A DNA stretch of 64,000 nt from Carposina sasakii (lineage: Eukaryota > Arthropoda > Insecta > Lepidoptera > Carposinidae): the NCBI GenBank assembly GCA_014607495.2, contig CP053167.1, positions 8,990,001-9,054,000 on the forward strand. Direction: 5' to 3'. Below are positions 1 to 12,300 of the stretch, one piece after another. A program made the position numbers and the translations under genes. The notes beneath the pieces are model-generated. The model searched no databases and was not told where the DNA came from. It worked only from the letters and a program-made list of their open reading frames with translations. How positions within the stretch are numbered: the first letter of the stretch is position 1; each line of letters opens with the position of its first letter.

Positions 1-1773
1 AATTGCTTCAGTTTTTCAACATCCAAATTAACTAATATATTTTGGTCACAATTAAACTGTCCGGATTCTAGCATTTTATTATAATTTCTATCGTATACAA
101 AAGCGTAGCGTTTTTGTATCTAAAACTACGTTTGTGATTGTACTGACAAATCCTTCTCTATAATTACTGGCGTAATAGCAAATTAAATTAGTTTTTGTCT
201 CATTTCCTCCATATTTTAATTTATTTTTCATTTTATTTGTCAGCGTGGCGACAGTAAAGTCCGTTTTATAGACCACTATGCCTGATTACTGAACTAACAT
301 TTTTTGTATGCAGTAACACAGTTAATGTAGTCATACACATAGTAACTAGCGCCATTATTGAAAGGAGCTACTTGGTGAAACGCACTCCAATCGCAACCGA
401 ACTGTAGGTACAGCTGTAAAGTTCGTGCGAAACGCGCCGCATTAGGTACATCCACGGGTATGGGTACATTATATTCATGTGCGCGCGGATGTAAAAGGTA
501 GACGAAAAGAGAAAAGACACACATCACAGCGTCCGCAAAGTTCCGTCGTTCCGACTGCTGCGCCTAATATCCTTGCTTGTGAACGGTTAAATCGTAATGC
601 CTAAAATAGAATCGTGTAAGTACCTATGTATATGTACTGCATATTAGTTCGTGTTCGCATTAGCCAAAAGCAAAACGCGTTCGCGGTGACAATATAAAAT
701 GTGCGAATTTTAGAGAAGAATTTGCGAATTACCCTAACGTTCTTTTATTTTTAGAGCTTGCAGCGATTACATCGTAAATCTATTCTAACACGAAACTACC
801 CACATATTTTAATAATTGGTAAAAACGCGTGCAAATTTGTGTCATCGATCGCGAGCTCTGCATTTCAACTGTAAGTAATTATGGATTTACTATAAATCTG
901 AATTATTTTAAAATAGTTCAATGTTATTATGAGGCAAATATCATCAATAATTGACAATTATATCTAGGTGTCCATTATGTTCCCTTATTATAATGTTACT
1001 ACATGTCGGCCTGTACAATCTGTATAATAGTAAGTGGTCATAATTATAACAATATATCGATTTGTACACTTGTGGTACACATTACTTTATATTTAAAGGG
1101 TACCTTTTAGGTACCCATCTGTCAGGATTTGGTTTTTACAGGCCGACCACTGTAAGGGCAATCTCGTTCGCTCACAAACGGTGCGAAATGGCAAATCGAG
1201 GTAATCACTAAGGTCGCTTTAGACTCCTTGGTTATCTGGGACTTGCGTATACGCACAAAAAACATGTACCTATACGTGTAGTAATATGCGACTATCAATG
1301 GCGCGTAGTTTTGGTGTATTTTCCTATTGGTGGATATTCAAACCTGATTATTTTCTGGAAAACATTTTCCACGACATTAACATAGATTCTACAAATTGAT
1401 TTTAACATATGTATTGTATATAAAATGTATAATCATGTAAACTGCTGATTTATCAATGTGTATATCTATAATTAAGTTTATATAGAAAAAACTTGTATGT
1501 TTAGCAGATGTTAATGGTTTCTATACAAATTGACAAGGCGTTGTTGGCTGTAGCTTGCTTAGCTACATGTCCACAAGAGGCAAAATTGCGTGGCGAGGTA
1601 GACAGAGTAGATCCACATCTAAGGCAACTCGATAATAGGCTTTATATGGAAGGCGTTGCAAGCTTTCCAAATTTAGCATGATTCACTCAGAAACACTAAC
1701 GTCTTCAGTTTTGTTAGAAAATTTGCAAGATATTAAAGTGAATGTGTTTGGAGATATTATTTATACAGTCATT
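1..1773. other. AT-rich flank without a recognised gene
   Basis: No reading frame here has convincing codon use or a recognisable domain. The stretch holds one dispersed-repeat fragment near 279-385 (listed separately) and otherwise AT-rich sequence. It lies beyond the 3' end of the minus-strand AF4/FMR2 gene, so it may be intergenic. Confidence 0.5.
279..385. repeat. Dispersed repeat, family with 'gcagtaacac...gtaactagcgccat'
   Basis: The segment from 'gcctgattactgaacta' to 'gcgccattattgaaagga' recurs at 33247-33356 in the same orientation and at 8239-8310 inverted, with moderate divergence. It encodes nothing convincing. An open frame overlapping it on the minus strand is a by-product of the repeat. 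Confidence 0.6.
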
Positions 1774-1924
1774 ATGGTCAATTCTGACCATCACACTTAA
1801 AAGTAATCTTAAAATTTACTCAGGTCTGTCCTTCTCCATCTTTAACCTAAATGGCTGAGACAGAAAGGGACAGGTAGGACTAATTTTAAGTTTAGGTTTA
1901 AGTGTAACGGTCAGAATTGACCAT
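1774..1924. mobile_element. Short foldback element (MITE-like), ~150 bp
   Basis: The ends 'atggtcaattctgacc' and 'ggtcagaattgaccat' are inverted copies of each other, and the interior (cacttaaa... ttttaagt) is also largely palindromic. Related copies lie at 6467-6613, 20729-20850 and 21191-21336, so this is a family of small non-autonomous elements. Confidence 0.75.
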
Positions 1925-4900
1925 ATTAAATTCTAAACCCTCTGAAGGACGCTAGTGTGCGGGTTCACTAACTGAATACTGAATATCTGTGTAGATAATC
2001 ACAGTATTAAAAAAAACACAGAATTATGTATTAAGGAAATAATTATCGTAGCAACATTGATGAAACGATTTATTATGATGCTTGTGTTATGATATCTGCA
2101 CAGATATCACTGCCAAACTTTAATATTGACTTCCAGTATCCATTTGCATTAATTGATTAATGGAACGTATCTATATTAACTACATAAGGCTACGCGGACG
2201 TTTGCTAAATATTTAGGCATTCTATTACTAACTGTTCCCTTTTACTAAATTGGGGAGTTATACAGGTACTTAATTTTATAAACTTAATAAGCACAATATT
2301 GCAAAAGTAATCATGAAATTATTTAAACAAGAGGTGCTACGTGTGTGTGATATCTTAAAAAGGTGTATTTTAACTGTTAGTTTTTACGTTTTCATGAATA
2401 GGTAAAAGATAAAATATGTATTCAATGAAAGAAAATAAACTAAATAAACGAAGCCTTATATATAATAGTAGCGAAAATATGCGTCAAATAATAAAAAAGC
2501 AAAGGAACACAAAATAAAAAACAAATTATCCATACATAAAAATTATTGTATTCTATCATCAATAACATAAGGTATAGGTGACACAAATAATAAAATTAGA
2601 GGAAAACAAAATTTATACATAGTTCAATCTTAACGCGAATATAAAAAAAAAAAAACAAATTATACATTCCATCAACACAAGATTGCTACTAGTATAAAAG
2701 AAAACAGTAATTTTCCTAAAAACAATCTAACTCCACTAACCAGCGCTGCACTTGATCAACTTATAGTTAAAAAAAAAACGTCAAAATTTGGTTTCATTTT
2801 AGGTAAATTTCTCCGTCAAAAATTATTTCGGAGCAGTCAAATCGGATATTTATAATTTAAGATGCAAGACAACTGCTATATGTTGTTACAAGTAAATATA
2901 CTATTATTGCTATATTGTTATTTCGTATTTTAATACTGTCATGAAAACTCTTGTTGTATATTACTTATTTCCAGTGGTCGGAGTAGGTATATTGAATTAA
3001 GGTCATTGACATCAAAGGTATATGTTAATATGGATACGCCTCCGAGTTTCCGGATTATTATGATAAAAATAAAATAAAAATACCGAAACTTCGAAATTAT
3101 TACATGAAACTAGTTAAAAATGTATCAATACACTCAACGCTATGCTGCTATTTTTGGAAATTCCGGTACATTCCGGAAAAATGCATGTCCATGTTATGAT
3201 ATCATGACGCAAGTATGTAAAATCAATATACTTACTCCGACCACTGCTTATTTCTGCAACTTTATTTTGAAAAATTGTTTATGAAGTAGACCAGATAAAA
3301 CAAATCTCAAATTATTTTCAGGATACACATTAGTAAAGAACGTATCAGCTTAAAATAAATAGGCAACAAAACAAATCGAAAATAAAATAATAATATAGGT
3401 ACAAATAAACGTATAATTTAAAAGCTAATAACAAAAAAATACCAAGTACACAGCAGCGTATGCGAATTTCTAAACAGAGATGAATTTATGTTTGTAAAAC
3501 GAATTTCTGACAGCTGTCATTTATTTCGATTTTTTGTCAAAAATCGTGACAAGAGTTGACCATTCTTACGTTTATTAATCTCCTACTAAACATGGCGAAA
3601 CCACTCCTGGTCTCGTTTTACCTAAATGGTTACATTATTGCTTCCACTAATAAATAATCAGATAATTTAAGCACTGCGTTTCAACTGTCAAACATTCGCG
3701 AACCGACCACATCGATTTAAGTAAACTTGGCTAATATAATACAGAACGCCACAATAAATAAGTTAACGAACAAAAAAACTTGTGCGGGATATAAGTACCA
3801 ATTAAGATTAAATACAGCAACAAAAGTAAACAGTTCGTTGTTAATCGCAAGTAAAGATGAAGACAAGTCGCTATCGCGATCCGCGCTGGTCGGAGCGGTA
3901 ACTAGCATAGCTAAAGTTAACTCATCGCTTCGCACCGGGCGATAGTATCATCGCACTCTTCACTCTGCCGCGAGTGAGCGGTGCAGATATACAATCGGCC
4001 GGTAGAAAGCCGCGCTCGTTATTGCCTAGTTCCTAACCTAAACTGAACGCTGCAAGCTCCGCAAGAACGATCACATTCTAAATAAACATCTGTCCTATAA
4101 AAAAAACATATTTTCGCGATCACTCTCTCGCGCCAGGCCTTACACACGCATTCTCAACAGTTTCCTATTATTAAAGATTTATTATGTTATTTATTTCTCC
4201 TTGTCCGCTTAGCTATAAATATAGTTTACATATAAATTAAAATATAGAGTGAAAACTACACATTTCTTATAATATTACTATGTACAAGGCATCTTGTCGC
4301 TTCTTACTAACAACATTACAATACAACGTTTGTATTTTGTCCGGCGTCGCTTGCGCTCGGCCACCCTCTTATATAAACGTTCATACAAAAACCTACCTGG
4401 GACTAACATGTATATTCATTACAAAATGTATAATACTATGTATATACAATCACAACATAAATTTGATAACCAACCGAGAGATACATAGACCATATTGGTG
4501 TTACGCCAGAGTAAGCACGACTCGTATTCATGTAAGCATCTTGTACTCTTAAAAAACTTTCATTTAAAAAAATATTTGAACATTTATTTACCAAACGAAA
4601 GGGCACTATTGTTTACTTAATCTGCGAATGTCGTTCGAGACGAGTCCCGAACCGGCGCGGTCTAACTCTGTCTAAAGAGTATTTTATTGTCACTCTGTAC
4701 CTTATTATTTCAGAGATCGGAATATAGCTTCAGGAACAACCTCATAACAACGTTTTTGATCAACCGAATAGTCACATCAAACATTTGATATGTGTACAAA
4801 AAGTGCTTGTAAATAATATTTTGCTCAAGTATTGTTCTGTTCTGCGGCACAAAGGCGGCGGACTCGCTTCGTATTCTATCGAATAATGTGATGTAATTGT

Positions 4901-5894
4901 TCTTTCAGTGATGTATCATTACAAAAACCAGTTTTGAATACTTTAATAAATAAATAAATACGAAAGTCTTCTACTTTGTCATAGAAGTCAAATAAATCTG
5001 GAATTAAATTACATAGACTTCAAATCATACTAGATGTCATATACAAGTAGACAAATCTTAGGCTTAGCATAACGCTCAAAGCGCGTAACACTTGGAAAAT
5101 AATAATAAACGACTTAAATTACATACGTAAATTAGCATTCGTCACATCCGCACAGAAGCGAAAGTACACAAAAACATGAAGACAGACAAATTATTGCGAA
5201 ATTCTACGAGTGATCCCATATAGTATAGCGAGAGATATCAATTGGCCCACATCTCATCCGGACATCATTTGTTCCGTATAACTCACATTATAATAACGAA
5301 CAATTCGTATAATGTGTTCCCGAAGTAGTATTATAATAGGGGGAAAGAACTACAAAGAAAAACACGTACGATATGAATATTCAATCACTTAGTTTATGCT
5401 AGCGGCGTCGCGGCCGCGTATTTACATAACTTTGTTACAATTTATACACGATTTTGGTCATAGTTATTTGGGAGGAAAAACTATTTTTTTAGTTTCACTT
5501 GAAAATGTCAGCCTAGACAAATTTCATTCGCTGCCAGATTTACGTCATTATCTGTCTCCTTCGCTCGCACACAATAACTATCTCCGTCTCACATAATACG
5601 TCAGTCATTTTAACAAATTAGCGATTAGTAGTGATTGAATTTTGTCTAGGTTTGTCTTGTTCACTATAATAAATAAACATTCTCCGTGAAATATTAGTCC
5701 ATTGAGACGCATTTGATTTAGTTCAAATCTGTCAAATTAACTATCTAGCTCAACTAAACAGTTCAGGAATTTTATTCGTGCGCGTGTGGTGTTCACTATC
5801 TGAATACTGTAAAAAGTAAACATTAAACTAAAATAATTTTCACTACCTATTGGATTTTGATTGCTTTATCAATTTGACTTGTTCGATCAAGTTT
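1925..5894. other. Gene-free AT-rich flank
   Basis: Long A/T-rich runs, poly-A stretches and no supported exon. A moderately GC-rich patch around 3850-4030 has short open frames on both strands but no recognisable protein, splice frame or codon bias. Part of the right end could be 3' untranslated sequence of the minus-strand gene that stops at 6265. Confidence 0.45.
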
Positions 5895-5900
5895 TTTATT
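5895..5900 (-). promoter_or_regulatory. Candidate poly(A) signal AATAAA for the AF4/FMR2 gene
   Basis: On the minus strand this reads AATAAA, about 365 bases downstream of the TGA at 6265. A second AATAAA lies at 5771-5776. In such AT-rich DNA the hexamer is common, so either could be used or neither. Confidence 0.3.
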
Positions 5901-6264
5901 TTATACGAAATAAAATGTACACATTACCACAATATTGATATTTGGCATTTGACAAAGATTTCTGTATTATTAAAAGTCGCGTCATAAATATGTTCGAATT
6001 AAATGCAATCAAGCTTTATACACCGGTAAAAAAAATTCCATTTAAAGCTGCATTAAAATTAAGTATCTAAAACAAAACTGCACACGATTTGCCTTCAAGA
6101 AGCCGCACTGATAAAGGTCACCAAAAAATCAAGACAACTCCTATGAAATCGGTATTAATTCCTTTGAAACCGGTATTGGCATAACGGTTTTCACGCGGAG
6201 GTTACCAAGTCCTTCAAAACCGGTGGTAGTGGGTAACCGGTTAGCGCGGGGTGGAGGCGTGACG

Positions 6265-6383
6265 TCAGTCGCGCGGCGCGTTCTTTAATAGTGAGATGGC
6301 GTGTCTGACGTACTGAACCAAATGCCGGAACGACGAAAACAGGGTTAGGGGTCCGCACTTACGGTCCACCGCTATGAATAGAT
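6265..6383 (-). CDS. lilli: lilli last coding exon, end of C-terminal homology domain
   Basis: The acceptor TATTCCAG precedes the exon. It enters in phase 1, completing an Asp codon, and encodes 38 further residues: LFIAVDRKCGPLTLFSSF, then HLVQYVRHAI and a short tail ending PRD-stop (TGA at 6265-6267). The GPLTLxSSxxxLVQYVRxxI pattern is the signature C-terminus of AFF proteins, where the helices help form the homo- or heterodimerisation domain. A GC-rich patch with TGACGTCA spans the stop. Confidence 0.93.
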
Positions 6384-9300
6384 CTGGAATAGAGAATTAT
6401 ATTGTTAAAATTATGTATAGATATGTCCTTTCGTTCCCGTTGGGTTACACTATTTTATGTTACATTATGGTCGATTCTGACCGTCACACTTAAACCTAAA
6501 CGTAAAATTAGTCCTACCTGTACTTTTCTCTCAGCATGTTAAGAACAGAGAGAGATAGACCTGACTATGATTAGATTAGGATTACGTTTAATTGTGACGG
6601 TCAGAATCGACCCTATTGTTGCCCTTTGGGAAAAAATGCGTTTAGTAGGTAACTTAATGCCAAAGGTTTTTCCCTTTGAGTAAAAATGTAACTCAACAGA
6701 ACGCTGTACTCGTATTGCTATACATTAATAACTAAAGTACATACATATAATCACGCCTTTATCACTTACGGGGTAGGCAGAGCACCAAGGGCCGATAGAA
6801 CTACATGGTGCCACTTCTGACCAATTTTGAGGGTATAGTTGAGATGTACAAGTTCGGTTAGTAGTGGTGGTCAGCCCATCGCCTACAAAACACCAAGACC
6901 CTCTTGTCCCTCTACTGACTTGTACAGTGTGCCCGGGAAGAGAAGCAGCTGTAGTATTATACGTTTTCTTTTAAATCCCAGAGCACCATAGAAGATAACT
7001 AAAGTAGCGCGGAATAAACGCGAAGCGACTTCACTATTATTCGAGGTCTACCTAGAAGACATTTGGAACTAAAGTTACCAGCATATCATAACTAACCGAG
7101 AGGTAGCGAATAATATTTAAAGTACCAAGTACCACCGAGGTGACATTAGGCGGCAAAACTAAGTTATCTTTAGAAGATCCTATTCTAACAATGAAGGTAC
7201 TAGAAGCATAAATAATTCACTAAGAGGCAGCGGGCGGCATTATAAGTTTTACCTAGAAAACCCTATTTTAACATCTAGAAGTACCAGCCATCATAACTCG
7301 GCAAGAGCCAGCAGAGAGCACCATATAAGGAAGGGTACCTAGTTACGTCAGAAGCTTTACCTAGAAGACCTTATCTTAACATCTAGCAGTACCAGCACAT
7401 CATAACTCACCAAGAGACGGCAGATAGCATAATTTTCTTCAGCATAACCTAGAAAACATCACAACAGTTACATCCGCAAGTACCAGCAGCGCATAACTCA
7501 CCGAGGTTGGACCGCAGCCGGCACAGACAGTCGGCCTGCTTCCACAGGTCATAGTATAGTACTTCATCAGCTGAAGTAGAGCGTGGTGCTCATAGCTACA
7601 GCTAGCATCGGAAGAGATAGAAGCCACTCACCAAGACAAAAGCCAGACATCATACTAGACTAGAAGAACCTAGAAGACTCTATTCTAACAACTAACGACA
7701 AAGCAGCAGACAGCTTCATAAGTTAAGAAGACCCTATCTTATCATCTAGAAGTACCAGCACACTATAACACACCAAGAGATATTAGATAGCACCATCTAA
7801 AGGAGGGTTACCTAGAAGACCCCGTTGCATTTACATCTAAGAAGTACCAGCACACCATAACTCGGCAAGAGACAGCAGACGGCAATATACCTAGAACAGC
7901 CTGTTTGGATTGACGTTTAACCTATAGATTAACACTTAGCTAGTTTGGATCGCTATCTACAAGTACCAGCAGCGCATGACTCACCGAGGTTGGACCGCAG
8001 CCGGCACAGACAGTCGGCCTGCTCCCACAGGTCGTGCGCCACGTACAGGAACGTGTAGTACTTGGTGAGCTGCAGCAGCGCGTGGTGCGTGGCGGCGGGC
8101 ACTGCGTGTGTGTACGGGTAGCAGGCGGACGACGCCGAGCCGGCCGAGTGCGCCGAGCCGGCCGGCGACGGGGACGGCGACACGGACTCCGCGCACGCCG
8201 GCTGCGCGGGAAATGCGGTGCTGTAGTCTTAGATCTACTTTGTGTGATGGCGCCAGTTACTATGTGCATGACTACATTATCTATGTCACTGCATACAAAA
8301 GGCGTTAGTTCTTAAATTATTATATAAAACGGACGCTACGCTACTAGTCTATACCTCGTTTTTTTTTGAAGATAGAAATCTCATTTTCGAAGAATCATTG
8401 TTTTTAAAACATTAGAGCAATCATACTTGTAAGATATGAGTGAAGTTTGACGTTTTTCCATATTGATACTACTAAAAAGTTCAGTTTTGTGTTTGCGAAA
8501 TCAACTTCTTTGGATTTTTTATAGTGCAAACGTTATATGAGTAAGTAGGTACTATTTGAATTGAGTAGAAAACCCTTTAAGAACTATTGATAATAATAAT
8601 ACACAAAACTACCTACTAACCTAAAAAAATCTGATTTCGTTCTTTGGGATTCTTTCTATTTCTAAATAAAATGAGGTAGTCTTAGACGGCCCGCGCACGT
8701 CGGCCGAGGAGGGGATGTTATACATTCTCAAATAACATCTTATTACGCTTGCTTACAGCTTATACAGGGTGTCCAAGAACCTGGCGTCCAACTGGATTCC
8801 CACGATGCCCCAAGTTCTAACAGTACTCAGAAAAATATTTTAAAAAATCCACCCCATGTACTTACAGAATTATACTGATTTCAAAAAAAAAGGGGAAATG
8901 AGCACCCTGTGACATACTTTTGAATGCTGTGACTGCTAATGCTGATAATTTCGATATTTATTGGAGGTTTTGTAATCTAGGGTATTGCTGTGTCTAAATA
9001 GAATGTAAAAATAAAGTACTTATTGTACCATTTTAAAATAAAATATTATTTTAACTAAAGGTGATATGGAAAACTATTGAATTTCGCAACTTTGACCGAC
9101 TGTAGTGTAAAAAAAATGTACCAAAATAGTATGGCAAGTGACGTCAAATTTTGACGCGTTTATTCCTCTTTTTAAAAAGGTATAATACTTACACATTAAT
9201 TTGATATAATATTTTTACTCAACAACCCAATTTTTACGAAGTGCCTACCTACTAACGGTAACTGTCGGACCCTTTCTTATCTTAGCTGTTATGTTACTAC

Positions 9301-12300
9301 TATTATTTACTTCGGTTCCAAGAGTGAGCAAGAAGGAAATACTCCCAGTAGAATAAAAGCAAAGAATGTTAGTTTAAAGATATTTTATTACTAAATGTTC
9401 AAAATGTTGACCACCCGCGGCAATACAAGCTCTCACTCTCCTTAAAAAGGACCGCTTTATGTTTCGCGAGTAACTTTTTTGACGTATCACCTGCACTGCT
9501 TGTGTTATCTTCTCACGAAGGTCAGCGATGTCATTAATGGGCTTCGCATAAACGAGCTCCTTCATAGTTCCCCAGAAAAAAAAATCCAGCGGATTTAAGT
9601 CAGGTGAGCGGGCTGGCCACGGGATTGTTCCTGATCGCCCAATCCACCTGTTCGGGTATTGCTCGTCCAAAAACTCTCTAACGGATACGCGAAAATGTGC
9701 TGGACAGCCGTCGTGTTGGAACCACATATCTGGTGGGGTCTCTTCTAGTAAGTTTGGCAAATCATTTTGAAGAAAATTTAAATATGATTCGCCAGTCAAA
9801 TTCTCGGGCATCTCAAATGGACCAATAATATTCCCACAGAGAATACCGGTCCACATGTTCACTTTGAACCGGTACTGGGATCTATCTTCTCGCATCAAGT
9901 GCGGATTTTCCACATGCCACTCGTGCAAGTTGTGTAGGTTCATGTAGCCATTCTTCTTAAATGTTGATTCATCTGACCACAAAATTTTGTCGACGTCTTC
10001 TCGATGTTTTTGCAGGATTGTTTCACAAAACGCGACTCGGCTCGGATAGTCTCGAGGTAAAAGACACTCGTGTACGTGGTACGGATGATATTCTTCTTTT
10101 TGGAGAATACTGTGTGCTGTGCTCTTCGGTATCCCCGTATCAGCTTCTATTCCTCGCACCTTGGATTTGCCGACACCGCCTCTAAAACTTCATCGCGTAT
10201 GAAGTCATTTACGGGTCGTCCTTCACCAGCTACTTGATTGGGGAACACATAGTGATCTGTGCACATTAATGAAAACTCGATGGTCGGGATATCGCGTAGC
10301 CCTATACCTTTCTCTGTAAAGTCTCGCTGCACTCGTCCATTACCTCTACATTCTCCATAAATGTAGTGCATATTTGCGTATTCTTGCGGAGTGTAGGTCG
10401 CCATGGTAGCACACACAAAACACAAACTGTCCAAACACAGGCAAAGGTCGTCGTAAAGAGTTCGTTTCAAAGTCCAGAGCACAAAGAGTAATCGAGTCCA
10501 ATAAACAAAGCTTTAAATCGTAGTACGTGATCAATGGTAACAATAAGAGAGAGGTGCGTAGTTGACGCGTACTGACCGTACTGTTATCCTAAATAGCACG
10601 ATCCCAGATAGCGTCACTAATCTCACTCGCACCTCTAAACTCTTACCTGAATAATGGGGTACCATAAAGAAGAACCAGCAAATCGCAAAGATAGTTTCTG
10701 TCTTGCTCCCTCCTGTTGTAATAACGAATCACTATGAGATGCATGCACATACCGTCCCTTACGGTCTAACTCCTGTTGTTATTTTTATGAGCATACAATA
10801 GTAATTCTTTAGAGGTTAGATTCAATTCGTCGTAAATTTTTCTTTCTAAGAATTCTGTAAGACTCGTAAAAATTGGGTTGTTGAGTAAAAATATTATCAA
10901 AAATTTTTTTTTTCAAATTAATGTGTAAGTATTATACCTGAGGAATAAACTCAAAATTTGACGTCACTTGGGTACACACTACAGTCGGTCAAAGTTGCGA
11001 AATTCAATAGTTTTCCATATCACCTTTAGTTAAAATAATATTTTATTTTAAAATGGTACAATAAGTACTTTATTTTTACATTCTATTTAGACACAGCAAT
11101 ACCCTAGATTACAAAACCTCCAATAAATATCGAAATTATCAGCATTAGCAGTTTCAAAAGTATGTCACAGGGTGCTCATTTCAAATCAGTATAATTCTGT
11201 AAGTACATGGGGTGGATTTTTTAAAATATTTTTCTGAGTACTGTTAGAACTTGGGGCATCGTGGGAATCCAGTTGGACGCCAGGTTCTTGGACACCCTGT
11301 ATACATTAAATACAAAACCTTAATGTTACAATGACTAATACGCTACGTTTCGTAGACAGTAAGACCTAAGAAGCACAGCGGTTTTTTACAGATATTAATG
11401 TAATGTAACAATCTGCATTTAAATCATGCCTCTGTGACTCTCGCGCTTTGACAAAGATAGCGCATTACTATGTCAATTTCAATGAACTAGTTATGTTAAC
11501 CACTTACCTTTTGCTGGTACTCCTGTACGATCTTGTAGTACTCCTTGACCTCTCGGTTGTACATTTTGAACATACGCAGGTACAGCAGGGCTTGCACTCG
11601 TAAGCTGGAATCATCAGTTATTACCTAGTTAGCTATGACCACATACCACATAGCATTTCTAGCCTTACATGTACCTCCATTTATCCATAATAAGTACAAA
11701 GTAGGTCCACATAACTGCTAGTTATGATAGATAAAAGAAGAGTATTATTATAAATTTTCATAAGAAAATAAAAAAAAATCACCCGAGATTTGAACTCACG
11801 ACCTCTCGCACTCCGTGCATCGCTCTAACCAACTGAGCTATCGGGTCACTTAACTCGGACAGTTTTTGGCAAAATAGCTATACACTAGCCAAATCTCGGT
11901 AAACAAAGTTGAATCCCTCAGCACAATGTTTAATGATGAAACGATCAACCATATCCTAGCGGATTATATTATGGAGAATTATTCTAATAGGTACCCCAAA
12001 TAATATTTTGTAAATGTGTTACACATATCATCACAGCAAAATTTCTCTAGGACAGAAAATCTGACAAATATTTTCAGTTTTCCTTTTGCGGGTATAAATA
12101 AAGCCCTAAAACACAAACTAAGGGTGACATCTGAAAAAAAAAAAAATCTCACCTAAGAATGTCCAACTTGCTGAAAGTGGAGTGCGGCGAAGCGCGGAAC
12201 CGCTGCGGCATCGAGTGTATCGACTTAATATACTCTATGGTCTCGCGGTAGATCGTGAAGGCGCGTTTAGTGTCGGCTTCGAGCTCGAGCACTCGGCCCG

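Noticed and set aside
294..527. 77-codon minus-strand frame considered as the last exon of lilli
   Set aside because: It has no acceptor AG in a usable place, its C-terminal part is a dispersed repeat, and the true last exon with the AFF signature was found at 6265-6383.
11771..11850. Functional tRNA gene
   Set aside because: No proper anticodon stem-loop, the acceptor stem is incomplete, and a second flanked copy shows it is a repeat family.
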